A stretch of DNA of 55,273 nucleotides from Chlamydiota bacterium (GCA_013286595.1 JABDFI010000007.1:1-55273), one strand, 5' to 3'. Shown: positions 8,390 through 18,037, numbered from the stretch's first letter. Translations and numbers: made by a program. The notes: generated by a model not told the origin, from the letters alone.

Positions 8390-9639
8390 TGCACGCCTTT
8401 TCCCGCGCTAAATATCATGTGAAAGAGAACCTTCAACGCAATTTATCCAAGAAAACAATAGAAAGGATTAAAACTCTCCTTGCTTACCTGAAATTGTTCA
8501 TTGATATCCCCCTGCTGACTGCAAAAGTATACTTCACCAATCCACGTGGGACAGTTTTGTTATGCTACGATTCTCCAGCCTCCGTGGGGGGCACAGAATT
8601 ACAAATCATTCTCATCGCAGAACAGCTTAAAAAAATGGGTTTGAGACCTCTTGTCGTCACAATGGGTAAACTTCGCGCTCAACGCACTTCTGAATTTTTC
8701 CTGAGATTAAAGCAGATGGGCGGGATTGGGCACTTGCACTTAGGAAATGTAGGACTTATAAAGCATACTCTATGTGAAAAGTACAGAACTGTTCTTTTAA
8801 AGAGGTTACAAGCCTCTATTTGTCATTGCTTCAATCCTTTGAGCACACGGCTTGCTAGCTCGGCGAAAAAAGCCGGACTGAAAATCATCTATTCTGAAAC
8901 AGGCTTGCCTTGCAAAAATTTTTGGTGGGAACCTCTATTCCCTCACGTCAATGAGATTGACACCGTGCTAGCTATATCAACAGCGAGTCTATCAGAATTG
9001 CGAGGCGAGTTAGGTTACAGAGGACCTGCCACTGTGATCTATTCTCTGATTGACCCTCCACCCGTCCATATAAGGGCCCGTTCCCCCATTCCTGGAGAGC
9101 TGAAAATTGTCTATTTTGGGCACATGCATGTTCATAAAGGCGTTCACATTCTTTTCCGCGCCTTTCAAAAATTACTTTCCATTTACCCCAATGCTTATCT
9201 GACTTTCATAGGAGAAGGAGCTTCTAGACAAGATCTGGAAAGACAGGTGATACACACTACCATGGAAAAACATGTCTTTTTCTCAAATTTTAAAAAAAAT
9301 GACGCTATTTACACGCATATCTCCCATTTCGATTTAATGTGTTTACCCTCTTTTTCCGAGGGGATGCCTTGTAGCATTTTGGAAGCTATGTCTATTGGTC
9401 TTGCAGTTCTCTCTACGAAGGTGGGAGGAATTCCCGAATTAATCGAAGATGAAGTCTCTGGTATCTTAGTACCTCCCCACAATGAAACAGCTCTTGCTCA
9501 AGCTTTGGCCCGTTTTGCCTTGGATCCTTCTTTTCGATCTCATACTGCAGAAAATGGCTTCCGTCGGTTTAACAACCTTTTTGCACCTCATCGCATTATT
9601 GCCCAGTTACTGCCACTTTATACCCAAACAATGACATGA
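8380..9639 (+). CDS. GT4-family glycosyltransferase
   Basis: A 419-residue GT-B fold glycosyltransferase. The N-domain begins around GTVLLCYDSPASVGGTELQ (the Gly-rich acceptor loop) and the C-domain around LKIVYFGHMHVHKGVHILFRA. The donor-binding E-x7-E motif is visible in PSFSEGMPCSILEAMSIGLA followed by GGIPELI. These are retaining family-4 features; the donor is an NDP-sugar. A basic, hydrophobic N-terminus (about residues 1-55) may associate with the inner membrane. It overlaps the downstream gene by 4 nt (ATGA), so the two transferases are translationally coupled. It probably extends a lipid-linked oligosaccharide. Confidence 0.88.
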   Translation: MSLMHAFSRAKYHVKENLQRNLSKKTIERIKTLLAYLKLFIDIPLLTAKVYFTNPRGTVLLCYDSPASVGGTELQIILIAEQLKKMGLRPLVVTMGKLRAQRTSEFFLRLKQMGGIGHLHLGNVGLIKHTLCEKYRTVLLKRLQASICHCFNPLSTRLASSAKKAGLKIIYSETGLPCKNFWWEPLFPHVNEIDTVLAISTASLSELRGELGYRGPATVIYSLIDPPPVHIRARSPIPGELKIVYFGHMHVHKGVHILFRAFQKLLSIYPNAYLTFIGEGASRQDLERQVIHTTMEKHVFFSNFKKNDAIYTHISHFDLMCLPSFSEGMPCSILEAMSIGLAVLSTKVGGIPELIEDEVSGILVPPHNETALAQALARFALDPSFRSHTAENGFRRFNNLFAPHRIIAQLLPLYTQTMT

Positions 9640-10682
9640 AAAAGTTGATAAAAAGAGTCATTCTCCCCTTACTTCTTGTAAATTGGTTGTGGGGAATTAA
9701 GGTAAAAAGACATTCCCTATTTACTCGTAAGATAAAAGTGGGATTTGGACCAATTACTAGTGGAGAGAATGATTTTGCAGAAAGAAAATGGCGAATCGAT
9801 CCGATTATCAATGAGATCAATCGAATGAGCAATCGCTATGTGGCAGGGTTTTTTATTTCTCCCAAAACAATGAAAAAATTTGATCGGATTATTATTGTGA
9901 AAAAATTCACCTCAAATTTTATTCCGATCATCAAGAACCTAAAGGGAAAAAAGAAAATTTTCGTTTACGATATTGTAGACAACCCAAATTGTGCTAAAGA
10001 ATATAGATCCTACCTTGATACGCCAGAATTTACAGATTTGATGGATGGATTTATTCTGTCTACCCCTCTTCATAAAAGAACCCTCAAGTCTTACTCCAAA
10101 CCATCGATGTTAATCGAACATCCTGTCATTAATTCTTCCCACAAAACAGATTACAAAAATGGCCAAGAAATTATCCTATTAGCGCAAGGGTATTATGAGA
10201 ATCTGAGGAATCTCAAAACGGTTGAGTCGCTACTACCTGAAATGTCTAGAAACATTGGAAAAAAAATTATTCTTATCTATCATTCTGAGGTCGTATTTCC
10301 TCAAACAGAATGGACTCGCTACGTGAAATGGACGGTGGACACTTGTTTCCCCATGATGAATCAAGCTGATATTGCCGTGACAATTAAGGATTTACACAAA
10401 TTACATCAAAGGACTAAGCCATCGACTAAAGTCATTGCCTACATGGCAGCAGGCCTCCCTGTGATCTGCTCCCCCACTGTAGCTGATCGGTTAGTCATCC
10501 ACCACCGCATTAACGGATTATTTGCCTATACAAACGATGACTGGAAATATTGGATAGAAAAATTAGCAGTGAATGTTCAATTGCGCAAGCAGATTGGCAG
10601 AGCGGCGAGAGCAAGTGTAATCGACCGTTACTCTGTCAAAAACATAACTAATAAATACCTTCATTTATTGGATCAATTGTGA
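9636..10682 (+). CDS. Putative GT-B glycosyltransferase
   Basis: A 348-residue protein resembling glycosyltransferases mainly in its C-terminal half: KPSTKVIAYMAAGLPVICSP (donor-site-like), then INGLFAYTNDDWKYWIEKL and the terminal helix with RYSVKNITNKYLHLL. The N-terminal third is basic and short of a clear Gly-rich loop, so the acceptor domain is divergent. The position between a GT4 enzyme and a sulfotransferase, with ATGA/GTGA overlaps at both ends, supports a role in the same glycan. It could be a glycosyltransferase-like protein with changed activity. Confidence 0.7.
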   Translation: MKKLIKRVILPLLLVNWLWGIKVKRHSLFTRKIKVGFGPITSGENDFAERKWRIDPIINEINRMSNRYVAGFFISPKTMKKFDRIIIVKKFTSNFIPIIKNLKGKKKIFVYDIVDNPNCAKEYRSYLDTPEFTDLMDGFILSTPLHKRTLKSYSKPSMLIEHPVINSSHKTDYKNGQEIILLAQGYYENLRNLKTVESLLPEMSRNIGKKIILIYHSEVVFPQTEWTRYVKWTVDTCFPMMNQADIAVTIKDLHKLHQRTKPSTKVIAYMAAGLPVICSPTVADRLVIHHRINGLFAYTNDDWKYWIEKLAVNVQLRKQIGRAARASVIDRYSVKNITNKYLHLLDQL

Positions 10683-11680
10683 AACAAAAAAAGTCATTTA
10701 CAGTCGGTTTAATTATCAGTTTAGTGACCCTCTTTTGCGTCTATTTTTTCATGAGGCCACCGGAAATGACAACAGCTACTCTTGCCATTTTTGTTCACAT
10801 CCCAAAAACTGCCGGAGAAGGGTTTAAAAGAAACATCGAAGCTTCCTACTCTCGGAATCATTTTATCAGAACCAGTTTCACCCATTTCGAGCCCTATTAT
10901 GATATTGGACAAAAAAAAGTGAAATTCTATGAAGGACTTAACCACTTTAAAACAAATATAGCCTCGTTATTGGAGCAAGACCGAAAAGCCATCCGCTGTA
11001 TAGCTGGACATGATTCTTACTTTGGTATTCATGAATTATTTCCACAAGAACCTAAATACATAACTTTTATTCGCGATCCCATAGACAGGACCATTTCTCT
11101 TTATAATTTCGAAAGAACCGCCTGGGAAATTTATTCCACCCACCTCCCCTTTAACCCCTTTGAGCACAATTTTTTGAAACGACTCCAAGACCATTTTTTG
11201 ATCGACGGTAAAGTTCCCGATTTTGAAACATGGCTAGAACAGATTTACAATCAGAAACATCCATTTTATTTGAGTATGGCAAATTACCTAACACATCTCG
11301 GATTTTCCACCGATTCCTTAGATCAATTTGCCTTCGTGGGTATCACAGAATCCTACGATGAGGATGCCCTTTTCTTGTACCATGAATTGGGAGTGAGTCG
11401 ATTTTATGCAGATAAAAATGCGTCAACACATTTTGTTATTAGAGAGCAATTAGAAGATCGAGTACTGGAAAAAATCAAGGAGAAGAATCAAGAGGACTTT
11501 AGACTATATCAACTCGCTCTTGAAAAAAATCAGGAGTTAAAAAACCAAAGAGAAGATTTCCAGCAAATCATCTCCTCGATGCAAAAGAAGAAAACACTCT
11601 TTTTGATCTTAGAACCAGCCCTAGGTTGGATCGAGCGGATTATTCACAAGTGCCAAAAGATTTTTAGAGAGATTAATTGA
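10679..11680 (+). CDS. Membrane-anchored sulfotransferase (sulfotransferase-2-like)
   Basis: A 333-residue type II membrane protein: GTG start overlapping the previous stop (GTGA), one hydrophobic anchor at about residues 8-26, then the PAPS-binding loop FVHIPKTAGEGFKRNIE (5'-phosphosulfate loop, about residues 37-53) and the 3'-phosphate-binding strand YITFIRDPIDRTISLYNF (about residues 121-138). These two motifs define the sulfotransferase family 2 (carbohydrate type). The C-terminus is helical and highly charged. As last gene of the glycan operon it probably transfers sulfate from PAPS to the sugar chain. PAPS synthesis genes are not in the window, so the donor may come from elsewhere in the genome or from the host. 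Confidence 0.8.
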   Translation: MKQKKSFTVGLIISLVTLFCVYFFMRPPEMTTATLAIFVHIPKTAGEGFKRNIEASYSRNHFIRTSFTHFEPYYDIGQKKVKFYEGLNHFKTNIASLLEQDRKAIRCIAGHDSYFGIHELFPQEPKYITFIRDPIDRTISLYNFERTAWEIYSTHLPFNPFEHNFLKRLQDHFLIDGKVPDFETWLEQIYNQKHPFYLSMANYLTHLGFSTDSLDQFAFVGITESYDEDALFLYHELGVSRFYADKNASTHFVIREQLEDRVLEKIKEKNQEDFRLYQLALEKNQELKNQREDFQQIISSMQKKKTLFLILEPALGWIERIIHKCQKIFREIN

Positions 11681-11765
11681 CGGAGGTGTAAGGCTTAAGG
11701 CGCAATCGCATGATAGGTTGCCAAATGTTTATTGTTGCCTTGATTCAAAACAAAAGAGGAAAACC

Positions 11766-13811
11766 ATGAAAAAAGACCATTTTTCCCGTATTTTTACATG
11801 TTGTATGTTACTCACGTTGTCGATCGCTCCAAAAGCAGCTATTGCATCATCTGAAATATTTAATTATTCTTCTGTAAGACTTTCAGGTCATGTTCCCAGC
11901 AAGGCAGTGTCCGAGGCGGTTTTCTTAAAAGGCCTGGATTCCCCTACTTTTGTTCCTGTGACCTTCGTTTTGCCATTGCGCAATCAGGAAGCATTGGAAG
12001 CATTAATTCAACGCCTCTATGATCCGACAGATGAAGAACATTACGGTAAGTACCTTACGCCTGAAGAGTTTGCTGAGCAGTTTTCTCCTACTCAGGAAGA
12101 CTACGATCAGGTCATGGCCTATGCAAAAAGTTTAGGTCTGACTATTTCTGGAACTCATTCTAATCGTACGCTCTTGAATGTTTCAGGTCCGGCAGAATCC
12201 ATTGAAAAAGCTTTTAATCTTCATCTTCAACAATACCAGAAAGCCGATGGACGGATATTTTACGCCCCAGATAATGACCCTGAAGTTCTACGTCCTATCG
12301 CATCTATTATTCGTGGTGTTGTTGGCCTGGATAACCACGCTGTTTGGCATACGTATAACCGACCAAAAAAAACAACGGAAGTGATTTTAGCTTCGGATAC
12401 TGGATCGAACACTTTTCCTTCAGGTCCTGGAGGAGGTTATGCCCCAAAGGATATCGTGACTGCTTACAATCTAACTCACATGGCAACCAATGGAACCAAT
12501 CAAACCATTGCCCTCTTTGAGCTTGGAAGCTACCTGGCGAGCGATCTCCAAGAATATACTCAATATTTTGGCTTACCTACAGCTAAGATACAAAATATTT
12601 TGGTCGATGGCGGTTCCACTAGTGGGATTGATCCTGAAGTAATCCTAGACATTGAGCTTGCACTAGCTATTGCACCAAAAAGCCATATTCTCGTTTATGA
12701 AGGGCCGAACTCAGGTCAAGGAGTTCTGGATACCTATAATCGGATTGCTACCGACAATCGTGCTAAACAAGTGAGTACTTCTTGGGGGTTGGGTGAAGGC
12801 TTTTCGAATACACAATCTCTTCAGGCTGAAAATGCTATTTTCCAACAGATGGCAGCACAAGGGCAGACAATTTATGCTGCTGCTGGTGATAGTGGCGCTT
12901 ATGATGATGGTTCTCAAACTCTTATGGTGGATGATCCGGCATCTCAACCTTACGTCGTGGGCGTAGGTGGGACAAGGCTTATAGTAAATTCCACAAACGG
13001 CGCCTACAGCAATGAAACAGTTTGGAATGACGGTCCAGGTGACGCTGGCGGAGGTGGAGTGAGTACAGTTTGGCCAATCCCTTCATGGCAAAAAAATGTA
13101 TCCACTGTCTATTCTAAGACCAATCGAAACGTTCCGGATGTTACACTGAACGCAGATCCAGATACTGGCTATTCCATTTACTATAACGGGCAATGGACGA
13201 TATATGGTGGGACGAGTTGTGCAGCTCCTCTTTGGGCAGCTTTTACTGCACGTGTAAACCAAAAACGAGTGGAAAATAAAAAGTCTGTTTTAGGCTTTGC
13301 GAATCCATTTTTTTATGCAATCGGGCTTGGTTCATCGTATAATGCAGATTTCCATGATATCACAACGGGTAACAATTTGTATTATTCAGCTGGCACAGGT
13401 TATGATAATGCTTCGGGATGGGGTTCTTTTAATGGCGCTAACTTGCTACACAATTTAGCAAGTGTAACGTCGTCGTTGTCGTCTAGTCAGCGTTCTCCTC
13501 TTTTGAATCTTGCCATGACGTGCACAGCTCCCTTTAAGAAAGGAGGAACTGGTACTTATGAAATTGTTATTTCAAATCACGGCAATAGTTCGACATCAGA
13601 CATGCTGACTTTAGTCATCACTCTTCCAACAGGCCTTACCTGTAAATCGTTGAGGGGATCTGGATGGAAGTTTGATAAAAAAACTCTAACTTGCAAGCAC
13701 AGTAGTATTCTAGAGGCAGGTTCAAGCTATCCGCCAATAAAGTTGGTGGTAAATGTAGATCGTGATGCGCCAAATTCGGTGACTCCAACAATTGCCGTAT
13801 CAGGAGGCTGA
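11766..13811 (+). CDS. Exported sedolisin-family (S53) serine-carboxyl protease with C-terminal DUF11-like domain
   Basis: A 681-residue protein starting at ATG 11766, after a good AGAGGAA ribosome site, with a signal peptide (MKKDHFSRIF then CCMLLTLSIAPKAAIA). It has the pro-kumamolisin prodomain (about residues 50-190: LTPEEFAEQFSP, TISGTHSNRTLLNVSG) and the catalytic domain with the Glu/Asp pair in EVILDIELALAIAP (about residues 290-294). The oxyanion Asp is in AAAGDSGAY (about 374) and the nucleophile Ser in YGGTSCAAPLWAA (about 482). From about 585 a conserved-repeat (DUF11-like) beta domain follows, ending at TIAVSGG. Sedolisins are acid-active endopeptidases activated by prodomain removal. 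It is presumably secreted or on the surface, perhaps acting in an acidified vacuole of the host. The perfect hairpin after it can terminate transcription. Confidence 0.9.
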   Translation: MKKDHFSRIFTCCMLLTLSIAPKAAIASSEIFNYSSVRLSGHVPSKAVSEAVFLKGLDSPTFVPVTFVLPLRNQEALEALIQRLYDPTDEEHYGKYLTPEEFAEQFSPTQEDYDQVMAYAKSLGLTISGTHSNRTLLNVSGPAESIEKAFNLHLQQYQKADGRIFYAPDNDPEVLRPIASIIRGVVGLDNHAVWHTYNRPKKTTEVILASDTGSNTFPSGPGGGYAPKDIVTAYNLTHMATNGTNQTIALFELGSYLASDLQEYTQYFGLPTAKIQNILVDGGSTSGIDPEVILDIELALAIAPKSHILVYEGPNSGQGVLDTYNRIATDNRAKQVSTSWGLGEGFSNTQSLQAENAIFQQMAAQGQTIYAAAGDSGAYDDGSQTLMVDDPASQPYVVGVGGTRLIVNSTNGAYSNETVWNDGPGDAGGGGVSTVWPIPSWQKNVSTVYSKTNRNVPDVTLNADPDTGYSIYYNGQWTIYGGTSCAAPLWAAFTARVNQKRVENKKSVLGFANPFFYAIGLGSSYNADFHDITTGNNLYYSAGTGYDNASGWGSFNGANLLHNLASVTSSLSSSQRSPLLNLAMTCTAPFKKGGTGTYEIVISNHGNSSTSDMLTLVITLPTGLTCKSLRGSGWKFDKKTLTCKHSSILEAGSSYPPIKLVVNVDRDAPNSVTPTIAVSGG

Positions 13812-13866
13812 GAGTATTTGAACATATATCCCGCGGTCCAATTGACCGCGGGACCTATACTGATTA

Positions 13867-13975
13867 GAGGGAGTTGCAAAACTAACAAAACAAAAGGATT
13901 TTTCGGGAACTTTCCAAGCAAGGCTTAGATTGGCCCCGAAAAATCCTTTTGTTTTGTTAGTTTTGCAACTCCCTC
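13867..13975. repeat. 109-bp fold-back element with perfect 41-bp inverted arms (MITE-like), also a likely bidirectional terminator
   Basis: The arms at 13867-13907 and 13935-13975 are perfect complements, separated by a 27-nt loop. The outer tip GAGGGAGTTGCAAAACT matches the tip of a second fold-back element at 48018-48200 (one base different), so both belong to one family of non-coding elements with shared terminal inverted repeats. It sits exactly between the convergent sedolisin and purT genes. Confidence 0.85.
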
Positions 13976-14000
13976 AGTGGTAAAATTGTAGGTTGCCTTG

Positions 14001-15236
14001 TTATTCTGCATCAATTTCAATTGTCTCAACAACCTCTTTTGCTTTTCTTCTTGCTTCTTCGATGGTTTCCGCTCTTGCTAAAGCGACTCCCATGCGGCGA
14101 TGCCCTTTGACTTCAGGTTTCCCGAATAAGCGAAGATCGGTCATGGGGGCTTTCAGTGCCTTATCGAGATTTTTGTAGACGATTGAAGAGGTATTCCCAT
14201 GGACTAAAAATGCGCAAGAAGCAGAAGGTCCATAGCAGACAATTTCTGGAATAGGAAGACCAAGAATAGCCCGAGCATGAAGAGCAAATTCAGAGAGATT
14301 TTGAGAACCGAGAGTGACCAAGCCCGTATCATGTGGTCTAGGAGATACTTCGCTGAAAAACACCTCATTACCTTTAATGAAAAGCTCTACGCCGAAAATA
14401 CCGAAGCCGCCAAGTCGTTCTGTAATCACTTGTGCAATTCGCCTTGCTTCTTTTTCAACACCAATATCCATGGGATGAGGCTGCCAAGATTCTCGATAAT
14501 CACCATCGATTTGCAGGTGACCGATGGGTTTGCAAAAACTCGTGCCCTCTTTGTGACGTACGGTCAATAAGGTAATCTCATAGTCAAAATCGATGAATCC
14601 TTCCACGATCACCCGCCCCATAGTTCCTCGACCACCTGTTTGAGCATACTCCCACGCTTCATCAACTTGGCTTAAATTGCGGATAATGCTCTGTCCTTTT
14701 CCCGAAGAACTGACAATCGGTTTAATGACGCAAGGAAGCCCTAGTTGCTCGATGGCTGCATATAATTGCTCTTTTGTGTCGACAAATAGATAAGGAGATG
14801 TTTTAAGTCTTAATTCTTCAGAAGCCAGCCTCCGAATCCTTTCGCGGTTCATGGTGATATGTGCGGCATGAGCCTTGGGGATCACGCTGTACCCTTCCTG
14901 CTCTAATTGAATGAGGGCTTCGGTAGAGATCGATTCGAGTTCTGGGACAATTAATGAGGGGTTTTCTTTTTTAATTGTCTCATACAGGAGATTTTGATTG
15001 CGGATATCGATAACGTAAGACCGATGGGCTACTTGCATGGCTGGCGCATTCGGGTATCGATCGATCGCCACGACCTCCACTCCAAAGCGTTGTAGTTCGA
15101 TCGCCAACTCTTTTCCAAGTTCTCCTGCGCCACAAAGAACAACTTTCGTCGACTTGGCCGTGAGAGGTGTTCCAATTTGAGTGCAATATACGGAAGAGAA
15201 AATAAAAGAGAAAAAAATGAATGACCTGCAAAACAT
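14001..15236 (-). CDS. purT: Formate-dependent GAR transformylase PurT
   Basis: A 411-residue ATP-grasp enzyme that makes formylglycinamide ribonucleotide from GAR, formate and ATP. The family signatures are all present: [46 protein letters not shown], the ATP-grasp loop [35 protein letters not shown] and [12 protein letters not shown], and the C-terminal [19 protein letters not shown]. Residues 1-22 ([18 protein letters not shown]) are not found in usual PurT, look like a signal peptide, and no ATG/GTG/TTG lies in frame between them and the conserved core. It stands alone, with no other purine-biosynthesis gene nearby. It may use formate for salvage, or have been acquired separately. Confidence 0.93.
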   Translation of the reverse strand: MFCRSFIFFSFIFSSVYCTQIGTPLTAKSTKVVLCGAGELGKELAIELQRFGVEVVAIDRYPNAPAMQVAHRSYVIDIRNQNLLYETIKKENPSLIVPELESISTEALIQLEQEGYSVIPKAHAAHITMNRERIRRLASEELRLKTSPYLFVDTKEQLYAAIEQLGLPCVIKPIVSSSGKGQSIIRNLSQVDEAWEYAQTGGRGTMGRVIVEGFIDFDYEITLLTVRHKEGTSFCKPIGHLQIDGDYRESWQPHPMDIGVEKEARRIAQVITERLGGFGIFGVELFIKGNEVFFSEVSPRPHDTGLVTLGSQNLSEFALHARAILGLPIPEIVCYGPSASCAFLVHGNTSSIVYKNLDKALKAPMTDLRLFGKPEVKGHRRMGVALARAETIEEARRKAKEVVETIEIDAE

Positions 15237-15427
15237 GAAAACCCTTTTGTTACGAGCAAAAAAGTAACCAATACAATTATTTTATGTCAATTTGCTTCCA
15301 AATTTTGCAGATCTCCTCGGGAGGTTTGCAAAGTTCGTCAACTACATCAGTAATGGAGTTGTGGTACTTGAGAAGCGATGTCGATCAAGAGGTTCTAGTT
15401 TCTAATCCAATAAAATTACATTTTTTT

Positions 15428-16909
15428 TCACATAAGATCGTATTTGTGAGCACTTTTTTCTCTTTTAAGCAGCTGAAGTCCTACATTTTCGACTTTGAGA
15501 GTCATAAACCCTTTCATCGACAACTCTTTCTTAGAGGGAGAAGAAGCTACAGTGTATCGTTTTAATAATTCAGATAAGAAACCTCCCATTTCTGCACGGG
15601 CAAACCATCTTCCGGGACATCCATGTGCACCCTCACTAAATACCTTGCTAGGATGCTTATCTTGGATGTCTACAAAACGATGAGGTTGAAAAGAATCTGG
15701 TGAGGAAAAAATGCGTCTATTTCTACCTGCCAGATAGGGAGAACATTGAATACCTTCCCCTTTCAAAATGGAGTAACGCCAAACTCTGCCTTTTCCATTA
15801 TCGACTTTTATCACAAGATCCTGACGCGCATACCGGCTGAATAAGTCAGCGGGGGGATAGAGTCGAAGGCATTCGCTAATAAACTGATCTAATTTTGGGC
15901 TCACGTCTTCAGAAGAGGATTGGCTTTCAATGATTTCATTTTGATGAGCACGATGTTGCCCTAAACGCCAAAGGATATATTCCAGCGCAGAAGAGGTTGT
16001 ATCAGATCCTGCTAGATATACTAAAAGAAGAGTTGCCTTAGCTTGAACCTCATTCAATCCTGAGTGTCTAAGACCATCGGGGAAAGAACCTTTACTCGCG
16101 CCAATAGCAGATCTTAAAATGCAGAGAGCTTTCTCATATTGAGTGATTTGACTAGGGGTAGCTTTACTCCATCGTCTAATGAGTTGGAAATTCAGAGCAA
16201 AAGTCGCCGCACTACCAATCTCTTCGAAATCTTTGAAGGTTCCCGGGTGATTCAAAAAAAGTCGAGATAGTACAGCAACAGTAAACAATTCAGTCAATTT
16301 CCTGGAGGAAATCTGAATGGTTCTATCAACTTCCTTTTGAGAAACCCAATCGAGAACTTCTTTAATCACGTCATTCAATTGAGTCTTTAACCTGGGTAAT
16401 GCTTCAGGGCCGAGAAATTCAATGAAGGGTTGTCGTAGAGCCGCCACATGTTGATGCGAACATGTGAATAGAAAGTCCTCTTTGGTCACTTTTTCTCCTA
16501 CAAAAAGATCTTTCAATAGTGGCAAAAAAGCCTTTTCTATGACGTCACCTTCGAACACTCCATGTGGATCATTTCTAAAATAGGGTGTCAATGCATGAAT
16601 CACTCTAGGAGAGGAGACAATATGGAAAGATATCCCTTTTGGAATGATCGAAGGCATGTAGTTAATCTGATTACCTTGATAGATTTGACGAGCAACCGGT
16701 TCATGGATCTCTTTGCATTTTGCCATTAAATAGACATTGTAACATCCATGTGCCATAGTTAGAGGAAATGTCACAATCCGTTTTGCCCAATGGGTGACTT
16801 GTTCACATCGAGACTTTGAGGCGATTTCAATTGAAACTCTAGAATCTGTATGGATAGGTTGTGAACATCTACCGCTACCTAAAGTATAGAGAGCATTAAA
16901 AAAACTCAT
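15428..16909 (-). CDS. Cytochrome P450
   Basis: A 493-residue heme monooxygenase. The I-helix oxygen-activation motif is LLVYLAGSDTTSSALEYI (AGxDTT, about residue 300). The K-helix ExxR is in FISECLRLYPPADL, followed by a PERF-like region (PDSFQPHRFVD). The heme-ligand loop FSEGAHGCPGRWFARAEMG has its Cys at about residue 432. All four canonical elements are intact, so it should bind heme and be active with a redox partner; no ferredoxin or reductase gene is adjacent. There is no obvious N-terminal membrane anchor. An AraC-type regulator lies upstream on the same strand, 48-bp gap, perhaps as its controller. P450s are uncommon in Chlamydiae, so horizontal acquisition is likely; the substrate is unknown. 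Confidence 0.92.
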   Translation of the reverse strand: MSFFNALYTLGSGRCSQPIHTDSRVSIEIASKSRCEQVTHWAKRIVTFPLTMAHGCYNVYLMAKCKEIHEPVARQIYQGNQINYMPSIIPKGISFHIVSSPRVIHALTPYFRNDPHGVFEGDVIEKAFLPLLKDLFVGEKVTKEDFLFTCSHQHVAALRQPFIEFLGPEALPRLKTQLNDVIKEVLDWVSQKEVDRTIQISSRKLTELFTVAVLSRLFLNHPGTFKDFEEIGSAATFALNFQLIRRWSKATPSQITQYEKALCILRSAIGASKGSFPDGLRHSGLNEVQAKATLLLVYLAGSDTTSSALEYILWRLGQHRAHQNEIIESQSSSEDVSPKLDQFISECLRLYPPADLFSRYARQDLVIKVDNGKGRVWRYSILKGEGIQCSPYLAGRNRRIFSSPDSFQPHRFVDIQDKHPSKVFSEGAHGCPGRWFARAEMGGFLSELLKRYTVASSPSKKELSMKGFMTLKVENVGLQLLKREKSAHKYDLM

Positions 16910-16957
16910 AGAGATTGACCCAGTTAAAATTTGAGAAATGATTGATACCGAACGTGA

Positions 16958-17842
16958 TTACTCCAATAAAGGGACGTAATATTTTGCAGTAACTTCTGTG
17001 CTTGGAGAGATAGAAATGTCGAGGGACAAGTCGACATATTCGCAAAAAGCTCCAGTAAATCGAAGCTTCTCCTTGCAGCTAGTATGCCAAAGATAAAATA
17101 AACTAGTGAATCTCTCCTCTAGCTCAGAAAAGGGACCGCAATGAGTAAAGACAGCGTATTTTCCACCTGCCAACTTTCTTTGTCCCCAATGACCTTTATA
17201 TTGTATTGAAGCAGAAGCACTCACACAGATATCGAATCGACACATCGCTCTTAAAACAGTCGAAGGATCATCTAAAGCCACACCATAGCATGTTAAAAAC
17301 CGTGTTTTTCTTAGAGTCATTTCCCGTTGACAATCTCGGATGCCTTCAATCACAGTTACTTGATAATCCCCCATCTTTCGACGAAAAAAGACCGTTTGTT
17401 CTTCTCTGTAAAGATAGGTAGGCTGAGAAATGATTCGATGAGACACGATCGATGGATTCAGCAAATGTAACCGGTGCCATGTTTCTCTTCGGTAAATTCT
17501 GGGTGATTTCCCGGTCAATTGAAAAAAAGCCCTTGTAAAAGAAGATGCATTCTCGTAGCCCATAGCAAAAGCAATGTCGGTAATAGACATGTGAGAATAC
17601 TGCAGGCGTTTAGCTGATTGGGTGAATCGAGTATGTTTGATATATTCTCTAGGCGGCTTGGATAAATAGGCATGAAATAACCGATGAAAATAATAAGGAG
17701 AAATATGAGCAATTTTTGCCAATTTTTGCAGTGACAAAGGTTCATCCAAGTGCGCTTCAATATAAACGAGTACCGTAAGTATTGACTCGATGTGATGAGC
17801 TTGAATTGCAGAAGACGCTGATTGAACTTTTTCTATCATCAT
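16958..17842 (-). CDS. AraC-family regulator with GyrI-like effector domain
   Basis: About 294 residues from ATG 17842 (an in-frame TTG at 17893 would add 17). The N-terminal part is a double HTH of the AraC/XylS type: SLQKLAKIAHISPYYFHRLF (first HTH) and ITDIAFAMGYENASSFTRAF (second), ending in GKSPRIYRR. The C-terminal ~150 residues resemble the GyrI-like small-molecule-binding domain (VTVIEGIRDC...KLAGGKYAVFTHCGPFSELEERF). This MarA/Rob-like arrangement (DNA-binding then effector domain) is used to sense drugs or hydrophobic ligands. The next gene downstream is the P450, so ligand-responsive control of the P450 is a reasonable inference. Confidence 0.9.
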   Translation of the reverse strand: MMIEKVQSASSAIQAHHIESILTVLVYIEAHLDEPLSLQKLAKIAHISPYYFHRLFHAYLSKPPREYIKHTRFTQSAKRLQYSHMSITDIAFAMGYENASSFTRAFFQLTGKSPRIYRRETWHRLHLLNPSIVSHRIISQPTYLYREEQTVFFRRKMGDYQVTVIEGIRDCQREMTLRKTRFLTCYGVALDDPSTVLRAMCRFDICVSASASIQYKGHWGQRKLAGGKYAVFTHCGPFSELEERFTSLFYLWHTSCKEKLRFTGAFCEYVDLSLDISISPSTEVTAKYYVPLLE

Positions 17843-17985
17843 GCGCACAAGAATATAGGATGTGCCCGTTAAAAACTTGACCAATCTTGCCAAAATTTAA
17901 AGGCAAACGATCGCCTCGACATGAATCTATGAGTTGATTGTAGTCTTGCTGAGAAAGTTGATTTTAGACATAAACAGATCACGAA

Positions 17986-18037
17986 GAAAACTCCAGATAC
18001 TGGTGGGAACACTTCGAACTTTTGACTGGCTAGGCTT
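17986..18037 (+). repeat. Dispersed repeat, copy 2 of 3
   Basis: Second copy of the repeat seen at 4227 and 19196, with a 3-bp longer centre. In the conserved frame it reads LQILVGTLRTFDWLGF and stays open into KDKVLSFSNLAIYKPLANLY, up to the start of the HigB-like gene. It directly precedes the higB/higA module. Confidence 0.7.
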
